Program-made: the position numbers and the translations under genes
The notes under the pieces: generated by a model
What the model saw: only the letters and a program-made list of their open reading frames with translations
What the model was told of the DNA's origin: nothing
The model's database searches: none
Part shown: positions 51,501-59,109 of the stretch, piece after piece
How the letters are laid out: every line of letters starts with the position of its first letter
Position numbering within the stretch: position 1 is the first letter of the stretch
Source of the DNA: a virus
IMG/VR virus record: IMGVR_UViG_3300020083_000006
Coordinates: 1-64,000 of that record
Reading direction: 5' to 3' (one strand)
DNA: 64,000 bases

Positions 51501-51638
51501 CGCCTGTCTTTGGTGAGCGGCCATCTGTGCTTGCAGTTGTACGGTTTGACGTAGCGCGTCATTCATCTTCTGAATTTCTTCGCGCATCTGCCTAATGGGG
51601 GCTAGTAATTCTGATAAGTCTACGTTTATGCGACTCAA
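48597..51638 (-). CDS. tape measure protein (1013 aa)
   Basis: This protein sets tail length and is ejected with the DNA. The N terminus is coiled coil (LLAPIRQMREEIQKMNDALR), residues 150-220 are helical and Lys/Ala-rich, and Gly/Ala-rich hydrophobic segments occur near 368-386 and 404-445. The rest is helical with many Ala, Gly and Met residues. At about 0.15 nm per residue the tail would be roughly 150 nm long. The start appears to be TTG (LSRINVDLSELL) with GAGGAG 9 nt upstream. Neighbours (chaperone-type genes, hub) agree. Confidence 0.8.
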   Translation of the reverse strand: MSRINVDLSELLAPIRQMREEIQKMNDALRQTVQLQAQMAAHQRQAANSYSPTKAGLSLQVQDMVAVRGGPTSNVYSIGTGTPIPPSNINPTGTSLGSPLPSAQWQLSRGGVGIAAAFAGQAGFQNDLAAKREREEAVKILSGSANTTAKILLDVSKKFEQERAAASDALKKATEEYGQASEAGAKDLAKFAKELDQAAKNFNKVNQKVEQFSETVDDFIKQGGGDGGEPPKPPPTLRDLFGNLTGGEKALAIGGGLAKIASIGLKGYGEYQGFRALGMEQDVSVRSGLARDIVSVNQARYQEYMAQVAPTTGEQFLRAYGNLLTPGKNTFKFLGVGNRNRLQNEASYYANLDRQAEKARLDEEFYKGAGGVAGAAGAAGLGTFLATKGGQQLIQTQLAKMAAKAGAGTVLGTIAPGVGNFIGGIGGTTLGLASGAYALYQGYQLYKTSEQRAATTRTGLEGGGTSFAGAPEMAIRGQQIARMAEVEKLKEEYRQEELSTIQAKRLSMGLDENIAAMRMRTAATVMAGGAAVSGFEMFRGMPQARAEAIADRYARLGYSVPEVGQIYNTYAGMMGTTRGADRLLGLSRAGVGSVEQMASTVLGISAVSGKQGDTKQLENIFAKAFESGLKGAPAIQRFSQAAMEMSQALKIQSATGAAGFLSQLTGAMRGTSGSAMMYMEEAKSGLAGLAGVTGATTGLMGTLKVLSGAGAGLTMGTGLGLVSRSNVVQVQEALQQLSAGGDYKKLTGLAREMVGAQISSGATPEAAMANVRRQLQAQSAAQVSPFAADFKRRTGRDFSSIQAEAKALLKKGDAEGLKNLMAHFKDVSTGMAGLEAEGSAAALLLSGVDPGDFKKGKNILAQEKGKGAAVAAADFTTVNYKRMLNKAAIDASSGINRDVTDKELIETAKGMGLKGTDQELIQQLKGAAGVKPGEQMTFSKLTTAMSLLSDTEGVRAQNTVIQSFGDKALEQLADAMKGKASGGGLNTKAGVGANPLPNSDFAKDRVDFLKSLK

Positions 51639-51668
51639 GCTGATTCTCCTCAGCTTTTATTTTAAGGC

Positions 51669-52196
51669 TTACTCGTCTTTTTCTTCTTTAGTGGCAGGGC
51701 GTTGAGCCTCGGCCAACTGACGGTTTAGTTCCAAAATGGGTGTATAGTCAAGAAGGTGATAGCCACCTAGTTCTTCATTTTTAGGTTTCCACCAATCAGG
51801 AGCCTTAACGACGTGAGCATTGAGGACTGCAAGCATCTGAATAAACTCAGCTTGTGGGTCAATGTCTTTTAATTCTGGCAAGATACCTTCAATAACGCGG
51901 CGGATTGCCTCGTCACTTGCCACCAAAGCTACCTTATCCTTGTTATCAAGACCGTTAGCTACTTCATCATGGATGTTCTGTAGGGCATCCTTGATGCCCG
52001 CCAAGAGGCTGGGCACGCTGTAGGATGGCGGGCGGCGCAAGCCAGTTGAGAGCCTATTGGCTACGCGGGACGACTCAGTCATGTCTCTGTGAGAAAGGAA
52101 TTTCTTGAGTTCAAATACACCTTGGTACTTCTCGCCCGTCGTTGTACCAACAACATCCAACTCAACAAAAATTACAGGATTAAGTGGACTGCTCAT
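51669..52196 (-). CDS. tail assembly chaperone-like protein 2 (175 aa)
   Basis: The ATG giving MSSPLNPVIFVELDVVGTTT follows GGAAGG at a good distance; the longer frame upstream is not needed. The N-terminal 40 residues are strand-like and the rest helical and acidic. Its position just before the tape measure gene, overlapping the previous gene by 17 nt, is that of a tail assembly chaperone (T4 gpG/GT-like arrangement). It does not look like a simple frameshift extension of the upstream gene. Confidence 0.5.
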   Translation of the reverse strand: MSSPLNPVIFVELDVVGTTTGEKYQGVFELKKFLSHRDMTESSRVANRLSTGLRRPPSYSVPSLLAGIKDALQNIHDEVANGLDNKDKVALVASDEAIRRVIEGILPELKDIDPQAEFIQMLAVLNAHVVKAPDWWKPKNEELGGYHLLDYTPILELNRQLAEAQRPATKEEKDE

Positions 52197-52563
52197 CTGC
52201 GCCTTCCTTTCTTGCTGCAAAATCTCTCTTTGCTTGTTCCAAAAACTCGTCGTCCGTCTGCATGTCTAAGTCCTCCCAATACTCGTCTTTGTTTGCCTCT
52301 TCTCTTACAAAATCGGCAGCCTCTTCTTTGGCGAGTTCTGGGTCTGACTTAACAGTGGCTTCTTTATGAAGATAGACTTCAAACATAAGTTCGTCAAGAG
52401 TTCTTTCTTCAAAGTAAGGCGAGAATATTGGTATGCTGTATTTTTGACACAAAACAAACTGAAAGACGAGCCTCAAGTCGTTCTCGTCATCAATCTTGCC
52501 GTCAATAATTTGTTTGGCTTTTTTCTTGGCGGCCTCTATACGTTCGGCCAAGTACGGTTCCAT
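52180..52563 (-). CDS. tail assembly chaperone-like protein 1 (127 aa)
   Basis: Begins MEPYLAERIEAAKKKAKQII, is helical, and ends with a strongly acidic tail (DEYWEDLDMQTDDEFLEQAK). Two small acidic proteins between tube and tape measure genes are the standard chaperone arrangement. The second gene begins in a different frame with its own ribosome site, so two separate products are likely. Confidence 0.5.
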   Translation of the reverse strand: MEPYLAERIEAAKKKAKQIIDGKIDDENDLRLVFQFVLCQKYSIPIFSPYFEERTLDELMFEVYLHKEATVKSDPELAKEEAADFVREEANKDEYWEDLDMQTDDEFLEQAKRDFAARKEGADEQST

Positions 52564-52585
52564 AATGCACCTGCAAAATTAAAAA

Positions 52586-53110
52586 TCACTTTTTATAGGG
52601 AACAAAACTCTGAGTCACGTTATGAGCATATGCCGTTCCAACAAAATCAATACTTCTGTTTGACAAAGCCCCAATTGTTACACTGCCTGAGATGCGAGTA
52701 AACATCCCACGTGCATAAAACATTTTCTGACCTAACTTATCAAACACTTCAAGCTCGATCAATGGCTGATGAATAATTGCAGCCATGTTTGACCATAGTC
52801 CTTGAGATTCCGGAGAGTCTGCGGGATCTACAAGTTGTCTAAGGGACGCTCTAATAGATACCTGTCCTACAGAAATATCCCATGGAACATGGGTATCAAT
52901 TGTTCTTGTTTCTTCAGGGGTAATCTCAACCGTATAGTTAAAATCTTGACAGACAGCCAATAATTCTCCCGAGACGGTCACATATGCTCTGGCACCTGAG
53001 AAGTATTTTGGAAAAACAACGTCGACGTTTTTACCCTGACTGGCAGCGTCATTTTCAGCCAAGATTCTATCGTCTAGTGTTTTATTTATTACACTTCTGA
53101 ATGAAGCCAT
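52586..53110 (-). CDS. tail tube-like protein 3 (174 aa)
   Basis: After a helical N terminus the protein shows the strand pattern of tail tube folds: FSGARAYVTVSGELLAVCQD, QVSIRASLRQLVD, PLIELEVFDKLGQKMFYARG, ISGSVTIGALSNRSIDFVGT. It parallels the two tube-like proteins encoded upstream (G-A/x-R-L/A-x-x-V-D/S-G... start, xxDxEV middle strand, final strand). The ATG overlaps the upstream stop (TAATG). It may be a tail completion, terminator or baseplate-proximal tube protein. Confidence 0.55.
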   Translation of the reverse strand: MASFRSVINKTLDDRILAENDAASQGKNVDVVFPKYFSGARAYVTVSGELLAVCQDFNYTVEITPEETRTIDTHVPWDISVGQVSIRASLRQLVDPADSPESQGLWSNMAAIIHQPLIELEVFDKLGQKMFYARGMFTRISGSVTIGALSNRSIDFVGTAYAHNVTQSFVPYKK

Positions 53111-53433
53111 TATTTTTTAACTCTTCTTTTTGTTTTACGTGCAGTACGTTTCTTAACTGTAACAGTCACCGCGCCTTCTTCGGCAACGCTTTCAACGAGG
53201 CCGCGCTTAATTGCATAAACAGCGATTGGCTCTTGAGCTTTCATGCTCATTTTTGCAATCTCTTCTGGAGATTGCATGTAAAAACAAACTTTGCCATAGT
53301 CACCAACAAGCCAACTAACTGCGCGCACATGCAATTCAGAGCCATCAACTAGATGGACGACAAATGTTTTTAGAGTCGTATCTGATGAAGAGTATTTATT
53401 GCTAGTGTTTCTAGGCAGTTGTACTAACTTCAT
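53110..53433 (-). CDS. unknown 107-aa basic-tailed protein
   Basis: Begins MKLVQLPRNTSNKYSSSDTT, contains alternating strands (TFVVHLVDGSELHVRAVSWL), and ends with a strongly basic tail (KKRTARKTKRRVKK). Located between tube-like genes and just after the internal terminator/promoter. A virion or DNA-contact role is possible; the family is not recognised. Confidence 0.6.
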   Translation of the reverse strand: MKLVQLPRNTSNKYSSSDTTLKTFVVHLVDGSELHVRAVSWLVGDYGKVCFYMQSPEEIAKMSMKAQEPIAVYAIKRGLVESVAEEGAVTVTVKKRTARKTKRRVKK

Positions 53434-53452
53434 GATATGACTCCAAAAAAAG

Positions 53453-53481
53453 AATACCCTTAGAGGCTGTCTAAGGGTATT
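53453..53481 (-). terminator. intrinsic terminator after the second tube gene
   Basis: A perfect 12-bp stem (AATACCCTTAGA / TCTAAGGGTATT, 5-nt loop) is followed on the minus strand by CTTTTTTT. It ends the sheath/tube transcript before the next gene. The sigma70-like -10 for the downstream gene lies at its left edge. Confidence 0.85.
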
Positions 53482-53508
53482 TTAGCGTATTGGGCACTAA
53501 AGAGTCAA
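53479..53508 (-). promoter_or_regulatory. sigma70-like promoter at the edge of a terminator
   Basis: Minus-strand TTGACT, 18 nt, TAAAAT. Transcription starting about 7 nt after the -10 would begin inside the first hairpin arm, so the new RNA could not fold the terminator. Confidence 0.55.
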
Positions 53509-53514
53509 GCCGAA

Positions 53515-54195
53515 TTAGACCGCCGAACCAAAACCTGATAAGTCAGCTTCGTCTCTTGCTCCCTCGTTTCTGTCTTCAGATACCAACAAAGTGCCTGTAA
53601 AGCTGAACGACTCAGTCAAGAGCTGACCAGCAGAAATACTAGATGAACGAGAGTTGAGTCTGCAATTTTGCACAGTAAAGTGTTTTACTAGGACTCCCTT
53701 ATTGTTCAAACTAGGTTCTTTTCCTGCCTCTACCGTATCAGTTGTTGGGTACATTTGCCATACTTCGATATCAAATGTCGATGAGGCCAAGACAGAAGCA
53801 GGGTCTAGGTGTTTTTTGAGATTCTCTGTAGCAGCAATCAAAGAATTTGATGAGGCCGAATCGCTGTCTGTTACAGAATTTTTGATTCCCGTCAAGGCTG
53901 GTTCGGGGGCAGCGGAAAGAGCGGGGTTTGATTTTTGTTTTCCTGCTGCAGATGCAGCGGCAACTGTTTTTGTACGAGAATCACTATCTAAAAGACGAAC
54001 AATCTGCATACTGCCAGATACACCGTTATACATAGTTGCTTGGATAGCTACAGAAGCAAAACTTCCGAGCGTATTAACAATCTGTACGTTACGGCTGACT
54101 CGGAGGTCTAGGCCAACAGCGTATGCAACCTTAACTCCGTCAATCTTCAGGAGGAGGCGTGGGCCAGACATGAAAAATGGAGTTTGAGCTGCCAT
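53515..54195 (-). CDS. tail tube-like protein 2 (226 aa)
   Basis: Begins MAAQTPFFMSGPRLLLKIDG and is parallel to the neighbouring 183-aa protein: GPRLLLKIDGVKVAYAVGLD here and GARLVIKVDGKPFAFCEALS there, and a later SVLASSTFDIEVWQMYPT against KMLLESTFDVEVFTR there. Between the two conserved parts lies an Ala/Ser-rich insert (about 75-125) that could be an exposed loop. Both look like tail tube proteins. It is the last gene before the terminator. Confidence 0.6.
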   Translation of the reverse strand: MAAQTPFFMSGPRLLLKIDGVKVAYAVGLDLRVSRNVQIVNTLGSFASVAIQATMYNGVSGSMQIVRLLDSDSRTKTVAAASAAGKQKSNPALSAAPEPALTGIKNSVTDSDSASSNSLIAATENLKKHLDPASVLASSTFDIEVWQMYPTTDTVEAGKEPSLNNKGVLVKHFTVQNCRLNSRSSSISAGQLLTESFSFTGTLLVSEDRNEGARDEADLSGFGSAV

Positions 54196-54207
54196 CGTTA
54201 ATTACCT

Positions 54208-54759
54208 TTATGCCTTAGTGATTCGTTCATCGTTATCTTCAATCATACGGCAAAGAAGAGACACGTCTTCCGATACCAAAGAACCTACAGAAAAACGAAT
54301 TGAAAGGTCTGTGATTAAGCAGTCTCTCATTACGTAAGTGGGAACGGCCGAAAGAGCATTCTTCTCTCCAACACGAGTAAAGACTTCTACATCAAAGGTG
54401 GACTCAAGAAGCATCTTAACAGGAGAAAAGCTATTGAGCATCATCATGGAGTTACCATCGGATGCCCTGTCTTTTGTCTGCCCTGCGGTTGCTTTGATTG
54501 CGTCTACTTTTCCTTTCATGTTGGGAATATCCTTAGACCCTCCAAGAGCCGACTTTGTATAACGCAAGATTCTCATTGATGCCTGAGCGGAATAAATTAA
54601 TGGCTCGTTGGTGTGAGGGCTGTATGAACCAATCGCCATAGTCAATTGAGAAGCCATATTGTCTGAAAAGCTAAGAGCCTCGCAGAAAGCAAACGGCTTA
54701 CCGTCTACCTTGATGACGAGTCTGGCTCCGTCGAGAAATGATGGTAATTTGTTTGCCAT
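54208..54759 (-). CDS. tail tube protein (183 aa)
   Basis: Begins MANKLPSFLDGARLVIKVDG, directly downstream of the sheath gene, the classical position of the tube gene. Strand-rich core, a Met-rich loop (DGNSMMMLNSFS), a TFDVEVFTRV strand and a final SLVSEDVSLLCRMIEDN. It is the closest to a standard tube protein among three paralogue-like genes, so it probably forms the main tail tube. Confidence 0.65.
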   Translation of the reverse strand: MANKLPSFLDGARLVIKVDGKPFAFCEALSFSDNMASQLTMAIGSYSPHTNEPLIYSAQASMRILRYTKSALGGSKDIPNMKGKVDAIKATAGQTKDRASDGNSMMMLNSFSPVKMLLESTFDVEVFTRVGEKNALSAVPTYVMRDCLITDLSIRFSVGSLVSEDVSLLCRMIEDNDERITKA

Positions 54760-54775
54760 TTATGACTCCATTATT

Positions 54776-54807
54776 AATACATAAAGAGATTTTACTCTCT
54801 ATGTATT
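54776..54807. other. hairpin between sheath and tube genes
   Basis: AATACATAAAGAG and CTCTCTATGTATT pair over 13 bp with one mismatch around ATTTTA. No T run follows on the minus strand, so it is more likely an RNA-stability or processing element than a terminator. It overlaps the sheath stop codon. Confidence 0.5.
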
Positions 54808-57625
54808 AAAGATTTCTCGTTGCTGTTACATCAAGTGAAATAAATTCGAGAGCTTCAGCAGGGCGTATTTGAACTTGAACTGCGTAGCCGTTTCCAAGGT
54901 TTGTAACTAGAGGTGAGCGGTTGAAAGCAACAATTGCTCCGCTAGTAACAAATGAACCAAGGACGTTGACAACAGTCGAAGCAACTTCAGCCGTAGTAAC
55001 GTCTGTTGTACGCTCGCCAATGTAGTTCTCAAGAACGCTTCTGAGAGTCTGAATCATTTCAATAAAGATAAACGATACGTTGTTGCGCTCATACACCCAA
55101 GCTTTCGGGTCATTAACGCGGCTGCGAGTTGAGAGGTCTGGAGATACCAAACGGAGTCCTGCGCCCTCAACAACGCCCATTGTCAACAGACCAGCTTCGA
55201 TAGCTTCGTCGAGCATAGCTTTACTTGCTGGATCGAAGTCACGCATAAGTGTGTCTGAGTAAATTGAAGATTCAGGAATATGCTTAACGTCTAGAACGTT
55301 AAACGATTTACGAAGCATAGGTGTTCCAAGAGTTGCTTGCGAACGACCTGCGGCCATGCAGCACTGGAACATCCATGGGAGGAACCATTGAGCATTACCA
55401 TCTGCACCTGTGGCGCGAGCCAACTGGAACGCCATAGAAACATTTTCATAATTCATTGCCTGAGCTTTGGCCTTAGAATCCTCGAATGAACCGAAGAAAG
55501 AAGCTAGACCAAACCGTTCACGACGGATAGCACTTGACCATCCAGTAGCAACATGTGCTCTGAGGGCTGCATGAACTGAGTCGATAGAGTAGGTTGACTC
55601 TGGCTCAGTTAGGCCGTCAGCAACGTCAAGGTATGCGTCGCGTGAAAACAATGGGAGAACTTGAACAGTTGGGATTTTGAGGCCAACATCAAGAGCAGCT
55701 TGAATGTCTGCATTTGAAGTAGCGCCCTTAGCTCCACCTGACAAGAATGTCTGTGAGGCTTCGCCTGCTGGCAAACCAGCTTTAGTTGAACGAGCACCAG
55801 CAACAAAGTCAAGCACAGATACGGTATCAGCAAAGAAAGAGCTCCAAGCCGAATAATCATTCTTAAGGCGACCTGAGAATGCGTGCTCAGAAGTAAGAGA
55901 CATACAGCCAATCTCATCAACCATATCCAATACGGATGGAGAAGCTGAGTTCATACCAGCATCCACAACGCGAGCTGCCCATCCTGACTGCGCACTAATT
56001 TTTTCAGCTAGAGCAGCGAGCGTTGGATACTTGAGAGTTGGCAAAACAACCTCGTCGGTACCCGCAACAAGCTTCATGCGACGGCTTGTATCAATCGACA
56101 CTTTAGCAACTGCCGCCGAACCTGAGTAGGAAACTTCAAGAACAACTTTTCCGCCAACTTTGTCTGAAGGGAATCTTTCACCACTGACGGTATTGAGACT
56201 ATTCATTGACACTTGGGCTTCTTTTGAAGAAACAGCTTTCTTCGCCATGACTGAAGAGCTGACAAGCGCAGGCATGACTTGTACGGTGTCTTCTTTTCCA
56301 GCAAGAGCCGTTGAAGATACTGTAGCCGCAACGCCGCCGTCAAGGCGCTTAAGTACAACCGAAGAGGGAGAAGCTGACATTACGGCGTGAAGACCAATAT
56401 TTTGCCTACTTCCTCCAGCAATTAAAGAAGATGGAGAAATATAAGCAACATCGCCTAACTTTGGAGCAGAAACCCACACGGCACCGGCACCAAGAGAAAC
56501 GGTAAGTTGATCGGCAGAAGCAACCGCTGATATGGTTCCAAAAGAAGCATTAGCTGCGTTAAGAAGGTTTGAGCGAGCTGACATACGAGCAGCAGCGGCA
56601 ACCCCCAAGAGAGAAGCGGAAGCGGCAGCCAACTCAAGAGAGGCTCCTGCACCTTCTTTAGCTGCCTCAGTTACTTGAACTGAAACCGAATCAACAAAAA
56701 TAACATCACCAGTGGCGTATGTAAATGGAGCTGTCCCTGCTGTGACGGGAGTAGAAACAGCTTCTGGACTGCCCCAAGCAACCGGATTGGCACCTGAGCT
56801 ATCCATCTGGCGAACTTTTTCAAGAGTTACTGTGGTTGAAGTTGCGGCCTTTACAACGTAAGAGCCGATGTTTCTTTCAGAGGTTCCGACCAACTGTGAG
56901 GAGTGTGGAATAATTGCAACTTCTCCGACTTTTGGCACAAGAGACCAAGGCAAAGAGCTAGAAATAATAACGTCCATTCCGGAGACAGAAAGAGTAAGAT
57001 CTGTTGCGGTAGGCACTACATTTAAAAGCACTCCGCCCGCAACGGTTGCTTTAGCTCCTAACAGAGCTGCAAGATTACTTGCAAAGCTTTCAACTCCCGC
57101 AAAAGACATCGCTGCTGTACCGACAGATTGGTCACCGGAAACAGCTGCTTCCATATTTACAGAAAGAGGAAGAACTTGAAAAGAAATGGCCGGCAAAACT
57201 TCTGCAGAAGCAACAATTTGCGATTTAACAAAATTTCCGGATTCGCCAAATTTAGTTGCAACAACTTTACCATAAGCGGAGGGAGAGGTAATTACTTTTT
57301 CTGCACGGGTAGCCTGATTGGTTTGCTGTACATATACACGACCAACGGAGCCAGTAAACACAGCGGATGGTTGCACAGTGAACAACTGACGCGCCGCATC
57401 GACAACCGGCCCTGAAGTGAAAAAAGCTTGCATGGTTGGGTAATCACTAAAAAAAGCAGAGGTTGGATCGAGCATGTTGCCTGGAACGCCTTCAGAAGCT
57501 TCGCCAATAAGAAGAACGTTGCGGGCAGACGCGACTACGTTAAGTAGCGAATCCTGCACCTTAAATACTGAATAAACACCGGGGGTAACAACTCTCGACC
57601 CGCCTACTGAAAACGCTATTGTCAT
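54806..57625 (-). CDS. tail sheath protein (939 aa)
   Basis: The N terminus (VTPGVYSVFKVQDS) carries the PGVY element of contractile sheath proteins, and the last 250 residues show the conserved sheath C-terminal plan: SFIFIEMIQTLRSVLENYIG, GAIVAFNRSPLVTN, VQIRPAEALEFISLDVTATR. It polymerises around the tube and contracts to drive it through the envelope. T4 gp18 has 659 aa; the excess here is in two related inserts, near 203-275 and 366-431, that share the sequence SSxxxxGxSxxNIG. Codon use is strongly biased and uniform, as expected for a high-copy protein. Confidence 0.85.
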   Translation of the reverse strand: MTIAFSVGGSRVVTPGVYSVFKVQDSLLNVVASARNVLLIGEASEGVPGNMLDPTSAFFSDYPTMQAFFTSGPVVDAARQLFTVQPSAVFTGSVGRVYVQQTNQATRAEKVITSPSAYGKVVATKFGESGNFVKSQIVASAEVLPAISFQVLPLSVNMEAAVSGDQSVGTAAMSFAGVESFASNLAALLGAKATVAGGVLLNVVPTATDLTLSVSGMDVIISSSLPWSLVPKVGEVAIIPHSSQLVGTSERNIGSYVVKAATSTTVTLEKVRQMDSSGANPVAWGSPEAVSTPVTAGTAPFTYATGDVIFVDSVSVQVTEAAKEGAGASLELAAASASLLGVAAAARMSARSNLLNAANASFGTISAVASADQLTVSLGAGAVWVSAPKLGDVAYISPSSLIAGGSRQNIGLHAVMSASPSSVVLKRLDGGVAATVSSTALAGKEDTVQVMPALVSSSVMAKKAVSSKEAQVSMNSLNTVSGERFPSDKVGGKVVLEVSYSGSAAVAKVSIDTSRRMKLVAGTDEVVLPTLKYPTLAALAEKISAQSGWAARVVDAGMNSASPSVLDMVDEIGCMSLTSEHAFSGRLKNDYSAWSSFFADTVSVLDFVAGARSTKAGLPAGEASQTFLSGGAKGATSNADIQAALDVGLKIPTVQVLPLFSRDAYLDVADGLTEPESTYSIDSVHAALRAHVATGWSSAIRRERFGLASFFGSFEDSKAKAQAMNYENVSMAFQLARATGADGNAQWFLPWMFQCCMAAGRSQATLGTPMLRKSFNVLDVKHIPESSIYSDTLMRDFDPASKAMLDEAIEAGLLTMGVVEGAGLRLVSPDLSTRSRVNDPKAWVYERNNVSFIFIEMIQTLRSVLENYIGERTTDVTTAEVASTVVNVLGSFVTSGAIVAFNRSPLVTNLGNGYAVQVQIRPAEALEFISLDVTATRNL

Positions 57626-57738
57626 CTTATGGCTCCTAATTTTGTGGCCAAACGCTACATACAGATTTTATCAGATTTTTTGCAAAAACCTGAATGTTCT
57701 TGAATCTTAACAATTTTATTAAAGTTGTGCTAGTTAAA

Positions 57739-58131
57739 TCAAGCTAGAATGGAATTAATTTCATCTTTATCTATAATTATGTTTACAAGTGTCCATTTTT
57801 CAAGGGTTTTTTGACTAAAGTGGATAGAACGCAATGTTTTTTTTCCAGTCAAAACAAATAGATACTCTTCTTCAGACCTAATCCTAATGCGTCCACTATA
57901 TGTAGTCTCCGCTAAACCTTCGTAATATAGGTTTGTTGGGGCGGCGTTTTCCACTAAGGAATCGTAGGCAACGATGTATTGGGTCGGTGCTGACCTATGA
58001 GACAGCTTTTCCTCAAAGACATACAGGACGAGCTTCTTCCATGAAGCAGGAACGGCGTTCTTCTCTCTTGCCTCCGGGGAGACAATATAAAGAGGTAGCC
58101 CTGAGTCTTTGGGGATTTTCTTTGTCTTCAT
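57739..58131 (-). CDS. unknown 130-aa protein
   Basis: Begins MKTKKIPKDSGLPLYIVSPE. Alternating strand pattern (KKLVLYVFEEK, YIVAYDSLVENAAP, GRIRIRSEEEYLFVL) suggests a compact beta domain. It overlaps the dUTPase gene (ATGA) and is last in that operon, with 113 nt to the sheath gene. Family not recognised. Confidence 0.6.
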   Translation of the reverse strand: MKTKKIPKDSGLPLYIVSPEAREKNAVPASWKKLVLYVFEEKLSHRSAPTQYIVAYDSLVENAAPTNLYYEGLAETTYSGRIRIRSEEEYLFVLTGKKTLRSIHFSQKTLEKWTLVNIIIDKDEINSILA

Positions 58132-58688
58132 GTGCCGGTGCTTCCCATGCCGCCAATACGCTTAACTGTCTTAACTTCAAGGAATGGGTCTTTGAGGACT
58201 AGTTCCCATTTGGCCTGACAGATTCTGTCTCCAATCTTAACAAAATGTGTTTCATTTGAAAAATTCCTAAGAATGACTTTAATTTCATTCTCTGGATTAT
58301 TTTCAACAAGGTAGTCTCTATCAATCTCGCCTGCCCCTAGTCCAATCCCTCTGGCCGCCAAGCCAGAACGCTCTCTAAGAACTAGAGCTAGGTTCATGAC
58401 TGCGGGGTTAAGATTAATGAAATGAGCGGCGTCTTCCATGGTCAGATAGAGGCCAGTCTTAATGATTGCATAAGAGTTGGGCCGAATAACTGCATTATCA
58501 TCTGCCAAAATATCAAAACAACTTGACTGCTCTGTCTGATAGGCAGGCAAAGGATTTGCATAAAATCCTCTGTACACAAGTCTAGGCATTTGAATATGAG
58601 TTGCCATGAAGTATTCCTCTTCAGACAACTTAGTTGGATCTACCTGCAGTGATTTTAAGTGGTTAAGCGCTTCTTCTGAAACTTTCAT
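58128..58688 (-). CDS. dut: dUTPase
   Basis: The 186-aa protein has all five trimeric dUTPase motifs: SCFDILA (56-62, motif I with Asp59), RSGLAARGI (107-115, II), GEIDRDY (120-126, III), GDRICQ (153-158, IV) and RIGGMGSTG (177-185, V, the flexible P-loop-like tail). It hydrolyses dUTP to dUMP, keeping uracil out of DNA and feeding dTMP synthesis. An N-terminal 40-residue extension is unusual. It lies in the lysis/dUTPase operon, coupled to the 130-aa gene. Confidence 0.85.
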   Translation of the reverse strand: MKVSEEALNHLKSLQVDPTKLSEEEYFMATHIQMPRLVYRGFYANPLPAYQTEQSSCFDILADDNAVIRPNSYAIIKTGLYLTMEDAAHFINLNPAVMNLALVLRERSGLAARGIGLGAGEIDRDYLVENNPENEIKVILRNFSNETHFVKIGDRICQAKWELVLKDPFLEVKTVKRIGGMGSTGT

Positions 58689-58695
58689 AAAAACC

Positions 58696-59109
58696 TCAAT
58701 TTAATGTGACATTAGTTTCACGATTTGCATACTCTTCCATAGCATCTTCTTCATATTCATCTTCGAGAAGACTTTTGGAAGCATCAGTGTAGCCTAAATT
58801 ACGAGACATGGTTAATGCATTAACAAGCGCCTCGAAAGATATTGTAACAATTGTCTTATCTTCGGCGTCGCCCTCTGAATAAAGCATTGCACAAATAAGG
58901 GCAAGGCAATCATGACTACATGTGTAATCTTGACGAAAAACACCGTCCACATCGACCACGTCTACTTTGAAAATATTATCAGCGTCGCCCGTATCATACA
59001 CTTGAACTGAACGTAGACTTTTAATATTTTCAAGATAAAGAACAGTTCCGTTTGGGCTTCTTAAATCAATATTCTTCTGGAATTTGGATAGTAACTTCTT
59101 CTGATCCAT
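58696..59109 (-). CDS. unknown 137-aa acidic protein
   Basis: Begins MDQKKLLSKFQKNIDLRSPN after GGGGGAAAATT, so the 44-nt overlap with the transglycosylase gene is probably real. Contains a short VQVYDTGDADNIFKVDVVDV strand and a very acidic C terminus (LLEDEYEEDAMEEYAN). No family recognised. Confidence 0.6.
   Translation of the reverse strand: MDQKKLLSKFQKNIDLRSPNGTVLYLENIKSLRSVQVYDTGDADNIFKVDVVDVDGVFRQDYTCSHDCLALICAMLYSEGDAEDKTIVTISFEALVNALTMSRNLGYTDASKSLLEDEYEEDAMEEYANRETNVTLN

Noticed and set aside
52180-52220. Programmed frameshift joining the two tail chaperone-like genes
   Set aside because: The needed shift would be +1, no slippery heptamer is seen, and the second gene has its own ATG with GGAAGG at good spacing.
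57670-57692. Imperfect palindrome TCAGATTTTTTGC/GCAAAAACCTGA before the sheath gene
   Set aside because: It may be an operator, but it is mainly A/T runs facing each other and is imperfect, so I do not call it.
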